From positions 248,001 through 312,000 of the forward strand of contig NZ_FXTN01000005.1 of assembly GCF_900182595.1 (NCBI RefSeq): DNA of 64,000 nucleotides, written 5' to 3'. Source of the stretch: Pedobacter westerhofensis. Lineage in GTDB: Bacteria; Bacteroidota; Bacteroidia; Sphingobacteriales; Sphingobacteriaceae. Positions 1 through 9,604 of this stretch are shown here, piece by piece. The notes below the pieces were generated by a model, which was not told the DNA's origin, ran no database searches, and saw only the letters and a program-made list of their open reading frames with translations. The number at the start of each line of letters is the position of its first letter. Within the stretch, counting starts at the first letter, position 1. Made by a program: the position numbers and the translations under genes.

Positions 1-75
1 TGCTTGTCATTTCAGGCACGCTTTTTTATGTTGTTTTTATTAACACGGCACAGCCTTAGATTAACCAAATAAAAA

Positions 76-975
76 ATGAAACCTACTTTATTAATTCTCG
101 CAGCTGGTATGGCAAGTCGCTATGGCAGTATGAAACAAATAGATGGCTTCGGACCTAACCAGGAAACGATAATTGACTATTCCATTTATGATGCCATCAA
201 AGCTGGCTTCGGAAAAGTAGTCTTTATTATTAAGGAGGAGTTCGTAGATAACTTCAAAGCTATTTTTGAACCCAAATTAAAGGGCAAAATTGAGACAGAT
301 TATGTGTTCCAGAATTTTGATCTCAAACAATACGGTATCAGTATAGAGATAGAAAGGGCAAAGCCATGGGGAACAGGACATGCGATCCTCGCAGCAAGAC
401 ATGCCATTAAAGAACCTTTTTGTGTAATCAATGCAGATGATTTTTACGGACTGGATTCTTTTGAGAAAATGGTAAACTTCCTTACAGAAGAAGTTACCGG
501 CAGTAACTACTCCATGATCGGATATGAGATCGCCAAAACGCTGTCAGATTTCGGCTCGGTATCCCGCGGGGTCTGCAAAGTGAGCCATGATGGTTACCTT
601 GAAGAAATCATTGAAAGAACAAAAGTGCTGCGCGACGGCGAAGCGGTGGTATACGAAGAAGAAGGCAAACAATATCCTTTAGCTTTAGACACACGGGTTT
701 CTATGAACTTCTGGGGCTTTACACCCGAAGTATTTAAACTGGCCGAAGAACTTTTTAAAGAATTCGCCTTGTCACATCAGGATGACCCTAAATCAGAATT
801 CTTTATCCCAATTATTGTAGAAACGCTGCTAAACTCAGAAAAAGCGGATTTCAAAGTAGTGCCTACCGACAGTAAATGGTTTGGGGTAACCTATAAAGAA
901 GACAAACCGGTAGTACAGGCCAGTATAGATGAACTGATCACAGAAGGTATTTATCCGGCAAATCTCTGGAGTTAA
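76..975 (+). CDS. Nucleotidyltransferase family protein
   Basis: 299-residue protein with the N-terminal nucleotide-binding signature of the sugar-1-phosphate nucleotidyltransferase (GalU/RmlA-like) fold: LLILAAGMASRYGSMKQ at about residues 5-21, then an INADDFYG segment near residue 120 that resembles the metal-binding aspartates of the family. Such enzymes transfer an NMP to a phosphorylated sugar or alcohol in the cytoplasm. The first loop departs from the strict GxGTR pattern, so the substrate cannot be named. No partner kinase lies downstream: the next gene is convergent, and a hairpin follows the stop codon. The true partner may lie left of the window. Fold assignment is good; substrate is unknown. 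Confidence 0.8.
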   Translation: MKPTLLILAAGMASRYGSMKQIDGFGPNQETIIDYSIYDAIKAGFGKVVFIIKEEFVDNFKAIFEPKLKGKIETDYVFQNFDLKQYGISIEIERAKPWGTGHAILAARHAIKEPFCVINADDFYGLDSFEKMVNFLTEEVTGSNYSMIGYEIAKTLSDFGSVSRGVCKVSHDGYLEEIIERTKVLRDGEAVVYEEEGKQYPLALDTRVSMNFWGFTPEVFKLAEELFKEFALSHQDDPKSEFFIPIIVETLLNSEKADFKVVPTDSKWFGVTYKEDKPVVQASIDELITEGIYPANLWS

Positions 976-991
976 ATCTAATAATCACCGC

Positions 992-1045
992 CTGAACATT
1001 CTGATTGTCTTCAGATTTGGAAACAGTCAGAATGTTCAGCTTTTA
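992..1045. terminator. Bidirectional terminator between nucleotidyltransferase and sigma factor
   Basis: A perfect 13-bp inverted repeat (992-1004 with 1027-1039, arm CTGAACATTCTGA) encloses a 22-nt loop and is followed on the plus strand by CTTTT. It lies between two convergent genes and touches the stop codon of the sigma factor gene, so it probably ends both transcripts. Confidence 0.65.
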
Positions 1046-1615
1046 AAAAAACAGGATTGCTATCGAAGCTAAATGCTTTAAGCAACCTCTCAAATGTTTA
1101 AGCGCAACAGTAATCTGATTCTCTACTGTTCTTTTCGAAATTCCCAGCCTACCTGCAATCTCCTGATTGGTCAGCTGTTCAATTCTGCTCATGCAAAATA
1201 TTTCCTGACATCTTTTTGGTAAGCTCTGCAGATAATTATAAACCTCCCTGCGCAGCTCCTGCTCTTCTATCTTATTTTCACCGGTATTGTAATCTGAAAC
1301 GTTCTGAATTTCTATACTTTCATCACCATAGATTAACGGTGATTTTGCGGCGCGCATCCTGTTATAAATCTGGTAACGGATGGCAGTAAGCATATAACTT
1401 GAAAAAGTAAGGATTTCAAGTTCACTGCGCCTGTCCCAGATATTCAGGAACACATCATGCACAACTTCTTCACTGCTCTCCTTGTCCTTAAGATATTGAT
1501 AGGCCGTTTTATATAATCGTATCCAATATCTCTTAAAAAGCTCGTTAAAGGCTGATTCATCATCCTGACGGATAGAGGCCCATAACTGCACATCACTGAT
1601 CTGAGTTTGAAACAT
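1043..1615 (-). CDS. ECF RNA polymerase sigma factor (Bacteroidota expansion type)
   Basis: 190-residue sigma-70-like protein. Region 2 spans about residues 24-90 (FNELFKRYWIRLYKTAYQYL onward, VVHDVFLNIWDRR). Region 4 spans about 125-178, with the helix-turn-helix LTNQEIAGRLGISKRTVENQ. It has the length and the hydrophobic C-terminal tail (LASIAILFF) common in sigma factors tied to SusC/SusD loci. Known role of the family: released by a FecR-type anti-sigma factor when the STN-bearing receptor senses substrate, it drives transcription of the receptor operon. The FecR gene is adjacent but divergent, with 208 bp between the starts, whereas most such sigma genes run in line with fecR. Only one sensible ATG fits region 2. 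Confidence 0.9.
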   Translation of the reverse strand: MFQTQISDVQLWASIRQDDESAFNELFKRYWIRLYKTAYQYLKDKESSEEVVHDVFLNIWDRRSELEILTFSSYMLTAIRYQIYNRMRAAKSPLIYGDESIEIQNVSDYNTGENKIEEQELRREVYNYLQSLPKRCQEIFCMSRIEQLTNQEIAGRLGISKRTVENQITVALKHLRGCLKHLASIAILFF

Positions 1616-1823
1616 ATTTGGTTAATAGTATCCTTATAAACGTTTAAAATCACCAATAGTTTCATGGCCATGCAGAATTTTATCTCTAAGGAAACTCATA
1701 TACCCTAATTAACGGTACTATGCTCATTTTAAGCATGCTGAAGAAAATAAAATATTTTCATAATGTATGTGTGTGCGGCGCCACGATTTACACTTAAGTT
1801 ATATAACCATAATATAAACCTTC

Positions 1824-2981
1824 ATGATAACCAGGGAAGAATTTCTCGATCTTTACGAAAAATGCCTGTCAGGATTATGTTCTGAGGCTGAAAGAGACCT
1901 TTTGAAATCCTATACCGATGAACTGAAGTTATCAGACGGTCAGTGGGATGAGGGTGACGGCAGCCAGGCCCAAGTATATCACCGTATCTGGGAGAAACTC
2001 CGGCAAAGCCGAAATCCTGATGTCCCCTTAAAAAAAAACAATAACCATATCTGGCTTAAAGCCGCCGCAGTCATAATTCTTGGCTCTACAGCAGTATGGG
2101 TAAGTAATCCGCTGCCCAAATCAGTCAGCCTGGTTAAACAGACAAAAATAAAGCCTGCCCCGGCACAAATTCAACCTGGCGGCAATAAAGCGCTGCTTAC
2201 ATTGGCCAACGGGTCCAGAATTATATTAACCGATGCAAAAAAAGGCATCCTGACCACACAATCCGGTGCGCAGGTAACCAAAAGCGGAGATGGAATACTC
2301 GTCTATCAACCACACACTACTGCTGAAGGCAAGTCAGCCATTGTTCCTGTGGAAATGAATATGATCAGCACCCCGCGTGGCGGCCAGTACCAGCTGGTAT
2401 TAGCCGATGGTACAAAAGTTTGGCTGAATGCAGCCTCTGTACTCAAATATCCCGCACAGTTTACCGGTAATGAACGCAGGGTAGAACTGAAGGGCGAAGC
2501 CTATTTCGAAGTGCACAAAAATCCCGCCGCGCCATTTATTGTACATACTTCCGGCCAGGAGGTCAGGGTACTGGGCACACATTTCAATATCAAAGCATAC
2601 AGTGACGAAACCCTGGTAAAAACCTCCCTGCTGCAAGGAAGGGTAGATATATCCTCCGGCGGAAAGACCACATCTCTGTTACCGGGTTTCGAAGCAATCA
2701 GCACTCAGGGCAGCACCAGGGTCATGGAGGCCGATGTACAGCAAAGTATCGCCTGGAAGAAGGGATTATTTCAGTTCAATAACGCCACCATTGAAGAAGT
2801 GATGCATCAAATCTCACGCTGGTATGATGCTGATATCGTCATTACCAAAAAACCGCTCCCGCTCCGGCAATTCACAGGAACCATTTCCCGGCAGGAGCCG
2901 ATCAATGAAATTCTTGCGATGCTCAGTTACACCGGAGTAAAGTTCAGCGTCCGGGACAAGCAGATTTTAGTACAGCCATAA
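1824..2981 (+). CDS. FecR-family anti-sigma factor
   Basis: 385-residue inner-membrane regulator. A cytoplasmic N-terminal part (1-75) would hold the sigma factor; one membrane segment lies at about 77-94 (WLKAAAVIILGSTAVWV). The periplasmic FecR domain begins near residue 180 (MISTPRGGQYQLVLADGTKV, LNAASVLKYP, GEAYFEV, VHTSGQEVRVLGTHFNIKAY), and a C-terminal DUF4974-type domain covers about 315-385. By family knowledge, the periplasmic part receives the signal from the N-terminal domain of the SusC receptor encoded just downstream (68-bp gap), and the cognate sigma factor is encoded divergently upstream. Length and order are normal for Bacteroidota. Confidence 0.92.
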   Translation: MITREEFLDLYEKCLSGLCSEAERDLLKSYTDELKLSDGQWDEGDGSQAQVYHRIWEKLRQSRNPDVPLKKNNNHIWLKAAAVIILGSTAVWVSNPLPKSVSLVKQTKIKPAPAQIQPGGNKALLTLANGSRIILTDAKKGILTTQSGAQVTKSGDGILVYQPHTTAEGKSAIVPVEMNMISTPRGGQYQLVLADGTKVWLNAASVLKYPAQFTGNERRVELKGEAYFEVHKNPAAPFIVHTSGQEVRVLGTHFNIKAYSDETLVKTSLLQGRVDISSGGKTTSLLPGFEAISTQGSTRVMEADVQQSIAWKKGLFQFNNATIEEVMHQISRWYDADIVITKKPLPLRQFTGTISRQEPINEILAMLSYTGVKFSVRDKQILVQP

Positions 2982-3049
2982 ACAAACATTAAAAACGACT
3001 AATAACTACCAATATAAATCACTAAAACCATTTACTTAAATTATTAATT

Positions 3050-6000
3050 ATGAATGATCGCTACCACAGCATTCAGATGAAATGCTTCAGAGGCTCAAAA
3101 ATACGGAGAGTCGCAGGCCTGAATCTCCTATTGATAGCTACCGTGCTCATGCAGGTGCAGGCCAAGTCCCGCCTGCAGCAGATGACGCTACACGAGAAAA
3201 ATACATCGGTCGAAACTATATTCAGGCTGATCGAAAAGCAAACCAGCTATCACCTGCTTTATGATAAACTGGATATCGCAAAAATCGGCAGTGTTTCAGT
3301 CGATATCAATGACGGAACAGTAGAACAAGCCCTGGATCAGTGTTTCAAAAACCAGCCTCTTTCCTACAAAATCTTCAATAATACGATAGTGATTAGAAAA
3401 GATGAGGCAAAACCGCTGAAAGCTGTTCAGCAGCAGCAGGTAAAAGGACAGGTAAATGATGAGGAAGGAAAACCTCTGCCGGGCGTAAGCATCAAGATCA
3501 AAAATGCCCAGGGCGGAACAACTACAGACGGCTCAGGTAAATTTGCGCTGGCTGTGCCAGACCTGAACATTACACTGGTGTTCAGCAGTATCGGTTTTAC
3601 CCCACAGGAAGTTCCCCTGGCAGGTAAAAGTACACTGACCATTGGTTTAAAATCAGAATCCAAAACGCTCAGCTCGGTTGTTGTTGTAGGTTATGGCTCT
3701 ACGCGCAAATCAGATCTGACCGGATCGGTAGTAGCTGTAAAAGCCGAAGCCCTCGCACAGCGCCCCGCTACCAACGTAGAGCAGCAGCTGTCTGGTAAGG
3801 TGTCTGGTGTGAATGTTTCCACAAACTCGGGCAGGCCAGGCGGAAATACCAATATTGTGATCCGTGGTGCCAACTCCATTAATTCCAGTAACAATCCTTT
3901 ATATGTTGTGGATGGGGTGGTCTTAAGTAACGGGGTTACCGATGTGAGTCCGATCAGTTACCTGAACCCGAATGATATCGAATCCATGAACGTACTGAAA
4001 GATGCTTCTGCAACGGCCATCTATGGTGCGCGTGGTGCCAATGGGGTAATCCTGATCACTACCAAACGCGGACAGTCTGGCGGACAGATCAATTACAACA
4101 GCTATGTCAGCATCAGTACAATGGCCCGTAAACTCGATGTACTGAACTCTGCGGAGTTTGATGCCGTAGAGGATGCTTCATACCGCAATGCTGCAAAGTA
4201 CGATCCTGTAGGGTTCGCCAGCGGAAAATATAAAGATCCCGCAGTTACCAGGAAAAACCTGCCAGGTTTATATGATGCCAACGGGAAACCGATCTATGAT
4301 ACCGACTGGCAGAAAGAAGCTACACAACACGCCTTTAGTCAGAACCAGAACTTATCATTTACCGGAGGAAATACGGAAACCACCTATGGCGTTTTTATGA
4401 ACTACGCCAACGAAGAAGGTATATTAAGACAGTCCTACCTCAAAAGATACTCCGGCCGCTTTGTGTTCGACAGCCAGATAAAACCATGGATGAAAGTTGG
4501 TGGATCACTCACCTTCAACAATGTTGAAGAAAACCGTGTAGACAACGGACAGGGCGGACTCAATGTAACCAGGATGCTCGTAGAAACCCTGCCTATTGTG
4601 CCATTAAGATATCCCGATGGCAGTTTTGGTACCAATGCGGCGTACCCTGATATGGAAGGCGGAGAAAACCCGGTTAATCTTGAACTTAACCGTCAGGACG
4701 TTTACAAAACCCAGAGCACAATCGGTAACGTTTACGCCGATATCAAACTACTGAAAGATCTGCAGTTTAAAAGTACACTCGGTATCAACGTAGTGGATCA
4801 GACCGAGAATTTTTATTCAGGAAGGTTCCTCAGACAACAAACGGCAGATGTACAGGGTGAAGCAGATATCACCGATACACGTACCAATTACTGGCAGTCG
4901 GAAAACTATTTCACCTACAACAAAAAGATCAATGACAACCATCGCCTGGACGCGGTAGTAGGTATCAGCTGGCAGCACAGTGACCGGAATACCAATAAAT
5001 CCGGTGCGCAGGGCTTTACTGACGATTTTTACCAGTACAACAATCTTGGCGTTGGAGCCGTACCGCTGGCCCCGTCATCAGGCTACGAAAAATATACTTT
5101 TAACTCATATTTCGGCCGTGTAAACTATACAATCAAAGACAGATATATGTTTACTGTAACCGATCGTTATGATGGATCATCACGATTTGGAAGTGGTTTC
5201 AAATATGGTAATTTCCCTTCAGGTGCTTTTGCATGGCGTGTATCAGAAGAGGATTTCCTGAAAGACAGCAGGGTGATCTCCAACCTGAAATTACGTACCA
5301 GTTACGGCTTAACGGGTAACTCAGAAATCGGGCAATACCGCTCGCTTTCCAGCCTTAAAAACAGTACCGCTATCTTTGGCGGAACACGGGCTTCCGGTGT
5401 AGGCATCAACAGCCTGGCCAACCCAGACCTTAAATGGGAAAAAACAGGTCAGTTTGACCTTGGATTTGAACTGGGACTGTTCCAGAACCGCATCTCTATC
5501 GAGAGTGATGTCTATTATAAGAAAACAACAAACATGCTGCTGAATGCGCCTGTACCTACGTCAAGCGGATATACCAGCATCTATAAAAACATAGGTAGTT
5601 TATCAAACAAAGGAATTGAGTTCTCTATCACTTCCGCCAATATTAAAACCCGCGATTTTAACTGGAGCACAACCTTCAATATTGCGATCAACAAAAGCAA
5701 TGTACTGGCACTGGGTGATGCCAACGATGATATCTTCCCAGACCCATACTTCCTCTCGAATACCAATATCATCCGTGTTGGCGAGCCGGTAGGATCTTTC
5801 TACGGGCTGATCCGTGAAGGTACATGGGGCACTGCAGAAGCCGCACAGGCAGCAACCTTCAATGCCAAACCAGGTGATATCAAACACAAGGATGTGAATG
5901 GTGACGGACAAATCAACGATGCCGACCGCGTAGTGCTGGGCAAGGGAACGCCAACAGGTTATGGCACCTTCTCCAATACATTTAAGTATAAGAACCTTGA

Positions 6001-6448
6001 TCTTACAGTCGACATTCAATATGCCTATGGCAATGACGTACTGAACCTGTCGCGCCACTCCGGTGAAGACCGTACAGGACAGGCCAACAGTTACGCCACC
6101 GTACTAAACGGCTGGACACCTGAAAACCAAAACACAATGATTGCTGAGAACAGGCCGTCATTAGCGGGATATACAACTACCGTAGACAGCCACATGGTTG
6201 AAGACGGTTCCTACATCCGTGGAAGAAACTTATTACTGGGATACAATTTCTCTAATGCAGTGACCAAAAAACTAAAGGTAAATAACCTGAGGTTATACGC
6301 TTCCGTGCAGAATTTCTTTCTGATCACCAAATACACCGGCTATGATCCTGAGGTAACAACTTATGCGAACAACTTTTCACAGGGTATTACCTTTTTCGAT
6401 TATCCAAAACCAAGGGTGTTTTTATTAGGCGTTAATGTAACCTTATAA
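3050..6448 (+). CDS. SusC-like TonB-dependent receptor with STN signalling domain
   Basis: 1132-residue outer-membrane active transporter. In order: a signal sequence at about 17-39 (VAGLNLLLIATVLMQVQA), an STN domain at about 50-117 that contacts FecR, a carboxypeptidase-regulatory-like beta domain at about 131-203 (VKGQVNDEEGKPLPGVSIKI), the conserved SSVVVVGYGSTRKSDLTGSV start of the plug, the plug itself (NVLKDASATAIYGARGANGV), and a 22-strand barrel to the C-terminal FLLGVNVTL. It pairs with the SusD lipoprotein 25 bp downstream to import an oligomeric substrate energised by TonB. The STN domain and adjacent sigma/FecR genes make this a self-inducing locus. No enzyme gene is present to reveal the substrate. 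Confidence 0.95.
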   Translation: MNDRYHSIQMKCFRGSKIRRVAGLNLLLIATVLMQVQAKSRLQQMTLHEKNTSVETIFRLIEKQTSYHLLYDKLDIAKIGSVSVDINDGTVEQALDQCFKNQPLSYKIFNNTIVIRKDEAKPLKAVQQQQVKGQVNDEEGKPLPGVSIKIKNAQGGTTTDGSGKFALAVPDLNITLVFSSIGFTPQEVPLAGKSTLTIGLKSESKTLSSVVVVGYGSTRKSDLTGSVVAVKAEALAQRPATNVEQQLSGKVSGVNVSTNSGRPGGNTNIVIRGANSINSSNNPLYVVDGVVLSNGVTDVSPISYLNPNDIESMNVLKDASATAIYGARGANGVILITTKRGQSGGQINYNSYVSISTMARKLDVLNSAEFDAVEDASYRNAAKYDPVGFASGKYKDPAVTRKNLPGLYDANGKPIYDTDWQKEATQHAFSQNQNLSFTGGNTETTYGVFMNYANEEGILRQSYLKRYSGRFVFDSQIKPWMKVGGSLTFNNVEENRVDNGQGGLNVTRMLVETLPIVPLRYPDGSFGTNAAYPDMEGGENPVNLELNRQDVYKTQSTIGNVYADIKLLKDLQFKSTLGINVVDQTENFYSGRFLRQQTADVQGEADITDTRTNYWQSENYFTYNKKINDNHRLDAVVGISWQHSDRNTNKSGAQGFTDDFYQYNNLGVGAVPLAPSSGYEKYTFNSYFGRVNYTIKDRYMFTVTDRYDGSSRFGSGFKYGNFPSGAFAWRVSEEDFLKDSRVISNLKLRTSYGLTGNSEIGQYRSLSSLKNSTAIFGGTRASGVGINSLANPDLKWEKTGQFDLGFELGLFQNRISIESDVYYKKTTNMLLNAPVPTSSGYTSIYKNIGSLSNKGIEFSITSANIKTRDFNWSTTFNIAINKSNVLALGDANDDIFPDPYFLSNTNIIRVGEPVGSFYGLIREGTWGTAEAAQAATFNAKPGDIKHKDVNGDGQINDADRVVLGKGTPTGYGTFSNTFKYKNLDLTVDIQYAYGNDVLNLSRHSGEDRTGQANSYATVLNGWTPENQNTMIAENRPSLAGYTTTVDSHMVEDGSYIRGRNLLLGYNFSNAVTKKLKVNNLRLYASVQNFFLITKYTGYDPEVTTYANNFSQGITFFDYPKPRVFLLGVNVTL

Positions 6449-6472
6449 TTTATTCCTTAAAATCTTACAGAC

Positions 6473-7978
6473 ATGACAAATACATCTAAACATTCTATAC
6501 CATTCCTATTCATCCTCCTGGTTCTTACAGGAACATTTACGGGATGTAAAAAATACCTCGATGAGGATAACCGTTCCAATTATACACAGGAAAATTACTT
6601 CCAGACCTCAGACCAGGCACAGGCCGCCATCAACAACCTGTATGCCAGCCTCCGCACAATTACCGACGGCACAGGCACCTATGGCGAAAGCCCGTATATG
6701 ATGCTGGAATTCCCAACAGGACTTGCCAATACCGAAGTAGGACAAAGCCAGTATAACAATACGCTGCGCACGTTATCTGCCAATGCAGATAACAACTACT
6801 TTTACGTATGGTGGGCAAATTCTTACAATGCAATAGCCAATGCCAACCTGGCCATCGAGCGTATCCCTGCAATTAATATGGATGCCACGCTTAAAAAAAG
6901 AATGCTCGGGGAAGCTGCATTTTTCAGGGCTTTCTATTATTTCCACCTGGTAAGGATATACGGGGATGTACCGCTGCTGTTGAAATCAGTTAACGCAAGT
7001 TCTCCTGAATTGTATCCCGAAAGAGCACCACAGGCAAGTGTTTATGATGCCATTGTGAGCGACCTCACAACGGCCGAAGCGTCAGGCTTACCTACTGCTG
7101 ATGTAAGCGGGAAATTAAACATCGGTGCTGTAAAATCACTTCTGGCCAGTGTTTACCTTACCATGGCAGGTTATCCCCTGCAGAAAACGGAGAACTATCA
7201 GAAAGCTGCCGATAAAGCCAATGAGGTGATCACTTCAGGTGCATACCGCCTGTTCACCACTTATGCAGACCTGCGTAACAAGGCAAACAAAAACCTGGGA
7301 GAATTTATCTTTCAAAATCAGTACCAGGTAGGGATCAACACCAGCGGTGTAGACCAGGCCTTTCTGCCAAGATCAAGAAAGATCACTAAATTTTCTGATG
7401 AAGTAGGTGCAGTAACTCCAGCTCCTGAGTTCTATAATTCTTATGAAGCGGGCGATCTTCGCGCCAAGGAGCAGCAGTTCTACTTTTCAAGTTATGTGAG
7501 TGTGCTTACCGGACAAACCGTTAGTTTCGGCAGTCAGTATATCTTCAAGTTCTTTGATACCGAAGCAGCTTCTACTGCCCAGAGTGATCTGAACTGGACG
7601 TTTATCCGTTATCCCGAAGTACTGCTGATCTACGCTGAAGCTTCAAATGAACTGGGCGGACCTACACAGGCTGCTTACAATGCAGTCAACCTGATCAGGA
7701 CCCGGGCGCAATTGCCTAACCTTAGCGGTTTGGCACAGGGCACTTTCCGCGAAGCCATCTGGAGAGAAAAATATCATGAACTGGCTTATGAGAATAAAGT
7801 ATGGTTTGACATGGTGCGTACCAGAAAAGTGTACAACCCTGTCAGCGGACAGTTTGATAATTTCACAGGACATGCCTTTCCTACAGGACCAGTGCTAACT
7901 GATAAGTATTTATTGTTTGCAATCCCAAGCAGAGAAATCAATAACAATAAAAAGCTTACACAGAATCCGGGATGGTAA
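6473..7978 (+). CDS. SusD/RagB-like nutrient-binding outer-membrane lipoprotein
   Basis: 501-residue lipoprotein with a signal peptide and lipobox LTGTFTGC, the cysteine at about residue 25, followed by KKYLDEDNRSNY as in the family. The helical TPR-like region (INNLYASLR, AEAAFFRAFYYFHLVRIYGD) and the C-terminal half (RYPEVLLIYAEASNELGG, VNLIRTRAQLP, IWREKYHELAYENKVWFDMVR) match RagB/SusD. It caps the SusC barrel on the cell surface and helps capture the substrate. It lies 25 bp after susC and is the last gene of the operon, ending before a strong terminator. Substrate is unknown. Confidence 0.94.
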   Translation: MTNTSKHSIPFLFILLVLTGTFTGCKKYLDEDNRSNYTQENYFQTSDQAQAAINNLYASLRTITDGTGTYGESPYMMLEFPTGLANTEVGQSQYNNTLRTLSANADNNYFYVWWANSYNAIANANLAIERIPAINMDATLKKRMLGEAAFFRAFYYFHLVRIYGDVPLLLKSVNASSPELYPERAPQASVYDAIVSDLTTAEASGLPTADVSGKLNIGAVKSLLASVYLTMAGYPLQKTENYQKAADKANEVITSGAYRLFTTYADLRNKANKNLGEFIFQNQYQVGINTSGVDQAFLPRSRKITKFSDEVGAVTPAPEFYNSYEAGDLRAKEQQFYFSSYVSVLTGQTVSFGSQYIFKFFDTEAASTAQSDLNWTFIRYPEVLLIYAEASNELGGPTQAAYNAVNLIRTRAQLPNLSGLAQGTFREAIWREKYHELAYENKVWFDMVRTRKVYNPVSGQFDNFTGHAFPTGPVLTDKYLLFAIPSREINNNKKLTQNPGW

Positions 7979-8033
7979 TCTCCCGGAGATAAAAATAATT
8001 ACGATCGGATACGATTGTATTTAGCAAACGATT

Positions 8034-8081
8034 ACAAACAAAAACGGCTGTATCACATGTGATACGGCCGTTTTTGTTTGT
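8034..8081. terminator. Bidirectional terminator between the two Sus loci
   Basis: Near-perfect palindrome with 24-bp arms centred at 8057/8058. One mismatch (8049 against 8066) is a G-U-type pair. The arms end in CAAAAACGGC and GCCGTTTTTG, giving a T-run after the stem on either strand. It sits between convergent susD genes and should end both transcripts. Confidence 0.85.
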
Positions 8082-8118
8082 AAACAACACTCTGTTCAGG
8101 CATTCAGATGCCTGAACC

Positions 8119-9603
8119 TTAATTATCCGTCATCAGTTTATTCAAAGACAGTTCATCTGAGGAGATCGGCCAGATATAACCTGTTTCTGTCGGTGCTTTT
8201 TGCGGAGCAGATCCTTTGGCTGGTATGGTTAGCAATAAACGGGTCAGATCCGGACCACGTAAACCTTCACCCAGGAATTCTATTCTTCTCTCTGTCAGTA
8301 AAGCATCCGTGAACGCAGCTACACTGGCGGGTGCAATAACTGTTGCTGCATCAGAACGCTGACGTACTGCATTGATTAACAATAAAGCCTGTGGATCAAT
8401 TGTATTGGTGCTGCGGACACGTGCTTCAGCAAGATTCAGTAATACTTCAGCCCATCTGATGACCGGCACATAGTCTGTATAAGGACTTGCCGTTGTGAAC
8501 TTGGCCACGAACTGTTTTTTTGCAGCCGACGTAAAGATCAATGCTCTTCTCTTGTCGGTAGCAGTCCAGCCCGGATTGGCAATAATCCCTGTTGGGTTGA
8601 GCGAAAATTCTGTAGTACCAGGAACACTGCCCGTAAAATAGAAATAAGTAGCCAGAGAATTTTGTGTTCCCGGATAATCCAGCGGACTTGCAGAGGAGGT
8701 CATCGGTAAAGAAAAAACAGATTCAGCAGTTGTGTATGGAGTTTTGAACACGGATGCAATATCTGCTACAAGATCATTAGCAACGTTGGCACTTGCTTTG
8801 AATGGTGCAACTGCGGGAACTATTTTGTTTGCCTCTGTAATCACCTCAGCATATTTCCCCATACTTAGATACACCCTTGTTTTCAGGGCAATGGCGGTAT
8901 TTTTATGTGCCCTTGTTGTATTTAATATGGCAGTACCATTTGTCGCCGGAAGATTGGTTTCAGCGAAATTCAAATCTGCCAGGATTTGTGTGTAAACCTG
9001 GTCAACGGTACTTCTTGGCAGGTCTGAAGATCCAGGGCCTGTAATACCTGTCAGCCTGAGTGGCAAGCCTGGCTTGCTTCCGTTTCCATCAGCATAGGGA
9101 CGTGCATATAACTGGAGAAGGCTGTAATAAGACAAAGCCCTGATCAGTCGTGCCTCTGCAATATACTTCTGCCCTGCAACATCCCCAACTATACTAATCC
9201 CTTTAGCAGCCATTCCGTCTAAAAAAACATTACACCTGTTAATTGTCAGATAGCCCTGTAGCCATAAGCCTTTTACAGCAGTGGAACTATTGGCCAGGTT
9301 CATGCTCCATACATCAGAAGCAGTAACGAGATTTCCTGTTTCATTGATAAAATCCTCTCCCCGGATACTTCCATAGACCACATAACGGCCACCATAAAAT
9401 GAACCGTTTTTTAATGATGCATACAGGGAATTAGCCTGACTTTCAATCCGGAAAGGCGTGTCGAATGCATTTTCTTCAGCGACTGAAGTTTTTAGTGCGG
9501 GATCGAGATATTCCCGTTTGCACGAACTTGAAAATGTAAGCGCAACACATAAAGCAGTGATATATATATTTCTTTTATTCATGATTTCTGTTTTTCTGTT
9601 CAT
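8119..9603 (-). CDS. SusD/RagB-like outer-membrane lipoprotein (second locus)
   Basis: 494 residues with a signal peptide and lipobox FSSSC (cysteine at about residue 28), then KREYLDP. Family landmarks include AEARLIRALSYYSLLQLYARPY and VIRWAEVLLNLAEARVR near the C-terminal third and LLTERRIEFLGEGLRGPDL. The gene follows its susC partner with 1 bp between the coding regions (susC stop ends at 9605, start codon begins at 9603). An internal ATG at residue 8 (9582) would also give a good signal peptide. It forms the lid of the SusCD complex; the substrate is unknown and no enzyme genes are linked. Confidence 0.92.
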   Translation of the reverse strand: MNRKTEIMNKRNIYITALCVALTFSSSCKREYLDPALKTSVAEENAFDTPFRIESQANSLYASLKNGSFYGGRYVVYGSIRGEDFINETGNLVTASDVWSMNLANSSTAVKGLWLQGYLTINRCNVFLDGMAAKGISIVGDVAGQKYIAEARLIRALSYYSLLQLYARPYADGNGSKPGLPLRLTGITGPGSSDLPRSTVDQVYTQILADLNFAETNLPATNGTAILNTTRAHKNTAIALKTRVYLSMGKYAEVITEANKIVPAVAPFKASANVANDLVADIASVFKTPYTTAESVFSLPMTSSASPLDYPGTQNSLATYFYFTGSVPGTTEFSLNPTGIIANPGWTATDKRRALIFTSAAKKQFVAKFTTASPYTDYVPVIRWAEVLLNLAEARVRSTNTIDPQALLLINAVRQRSDAATVIAPASVAAFTDALLTERRIEFLGEGLRGPDLTRLLLTIPAKGSAPQKAPTETGYIWPISSDELSLNKLMTDN

Positions 9604-9604
9604 C

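Noticed and set aside
1444-1671. 75-codon frame overlapping the sigma factor gene
   Set aside because: Shadow of the sigma frame with no similarity to known proteins.
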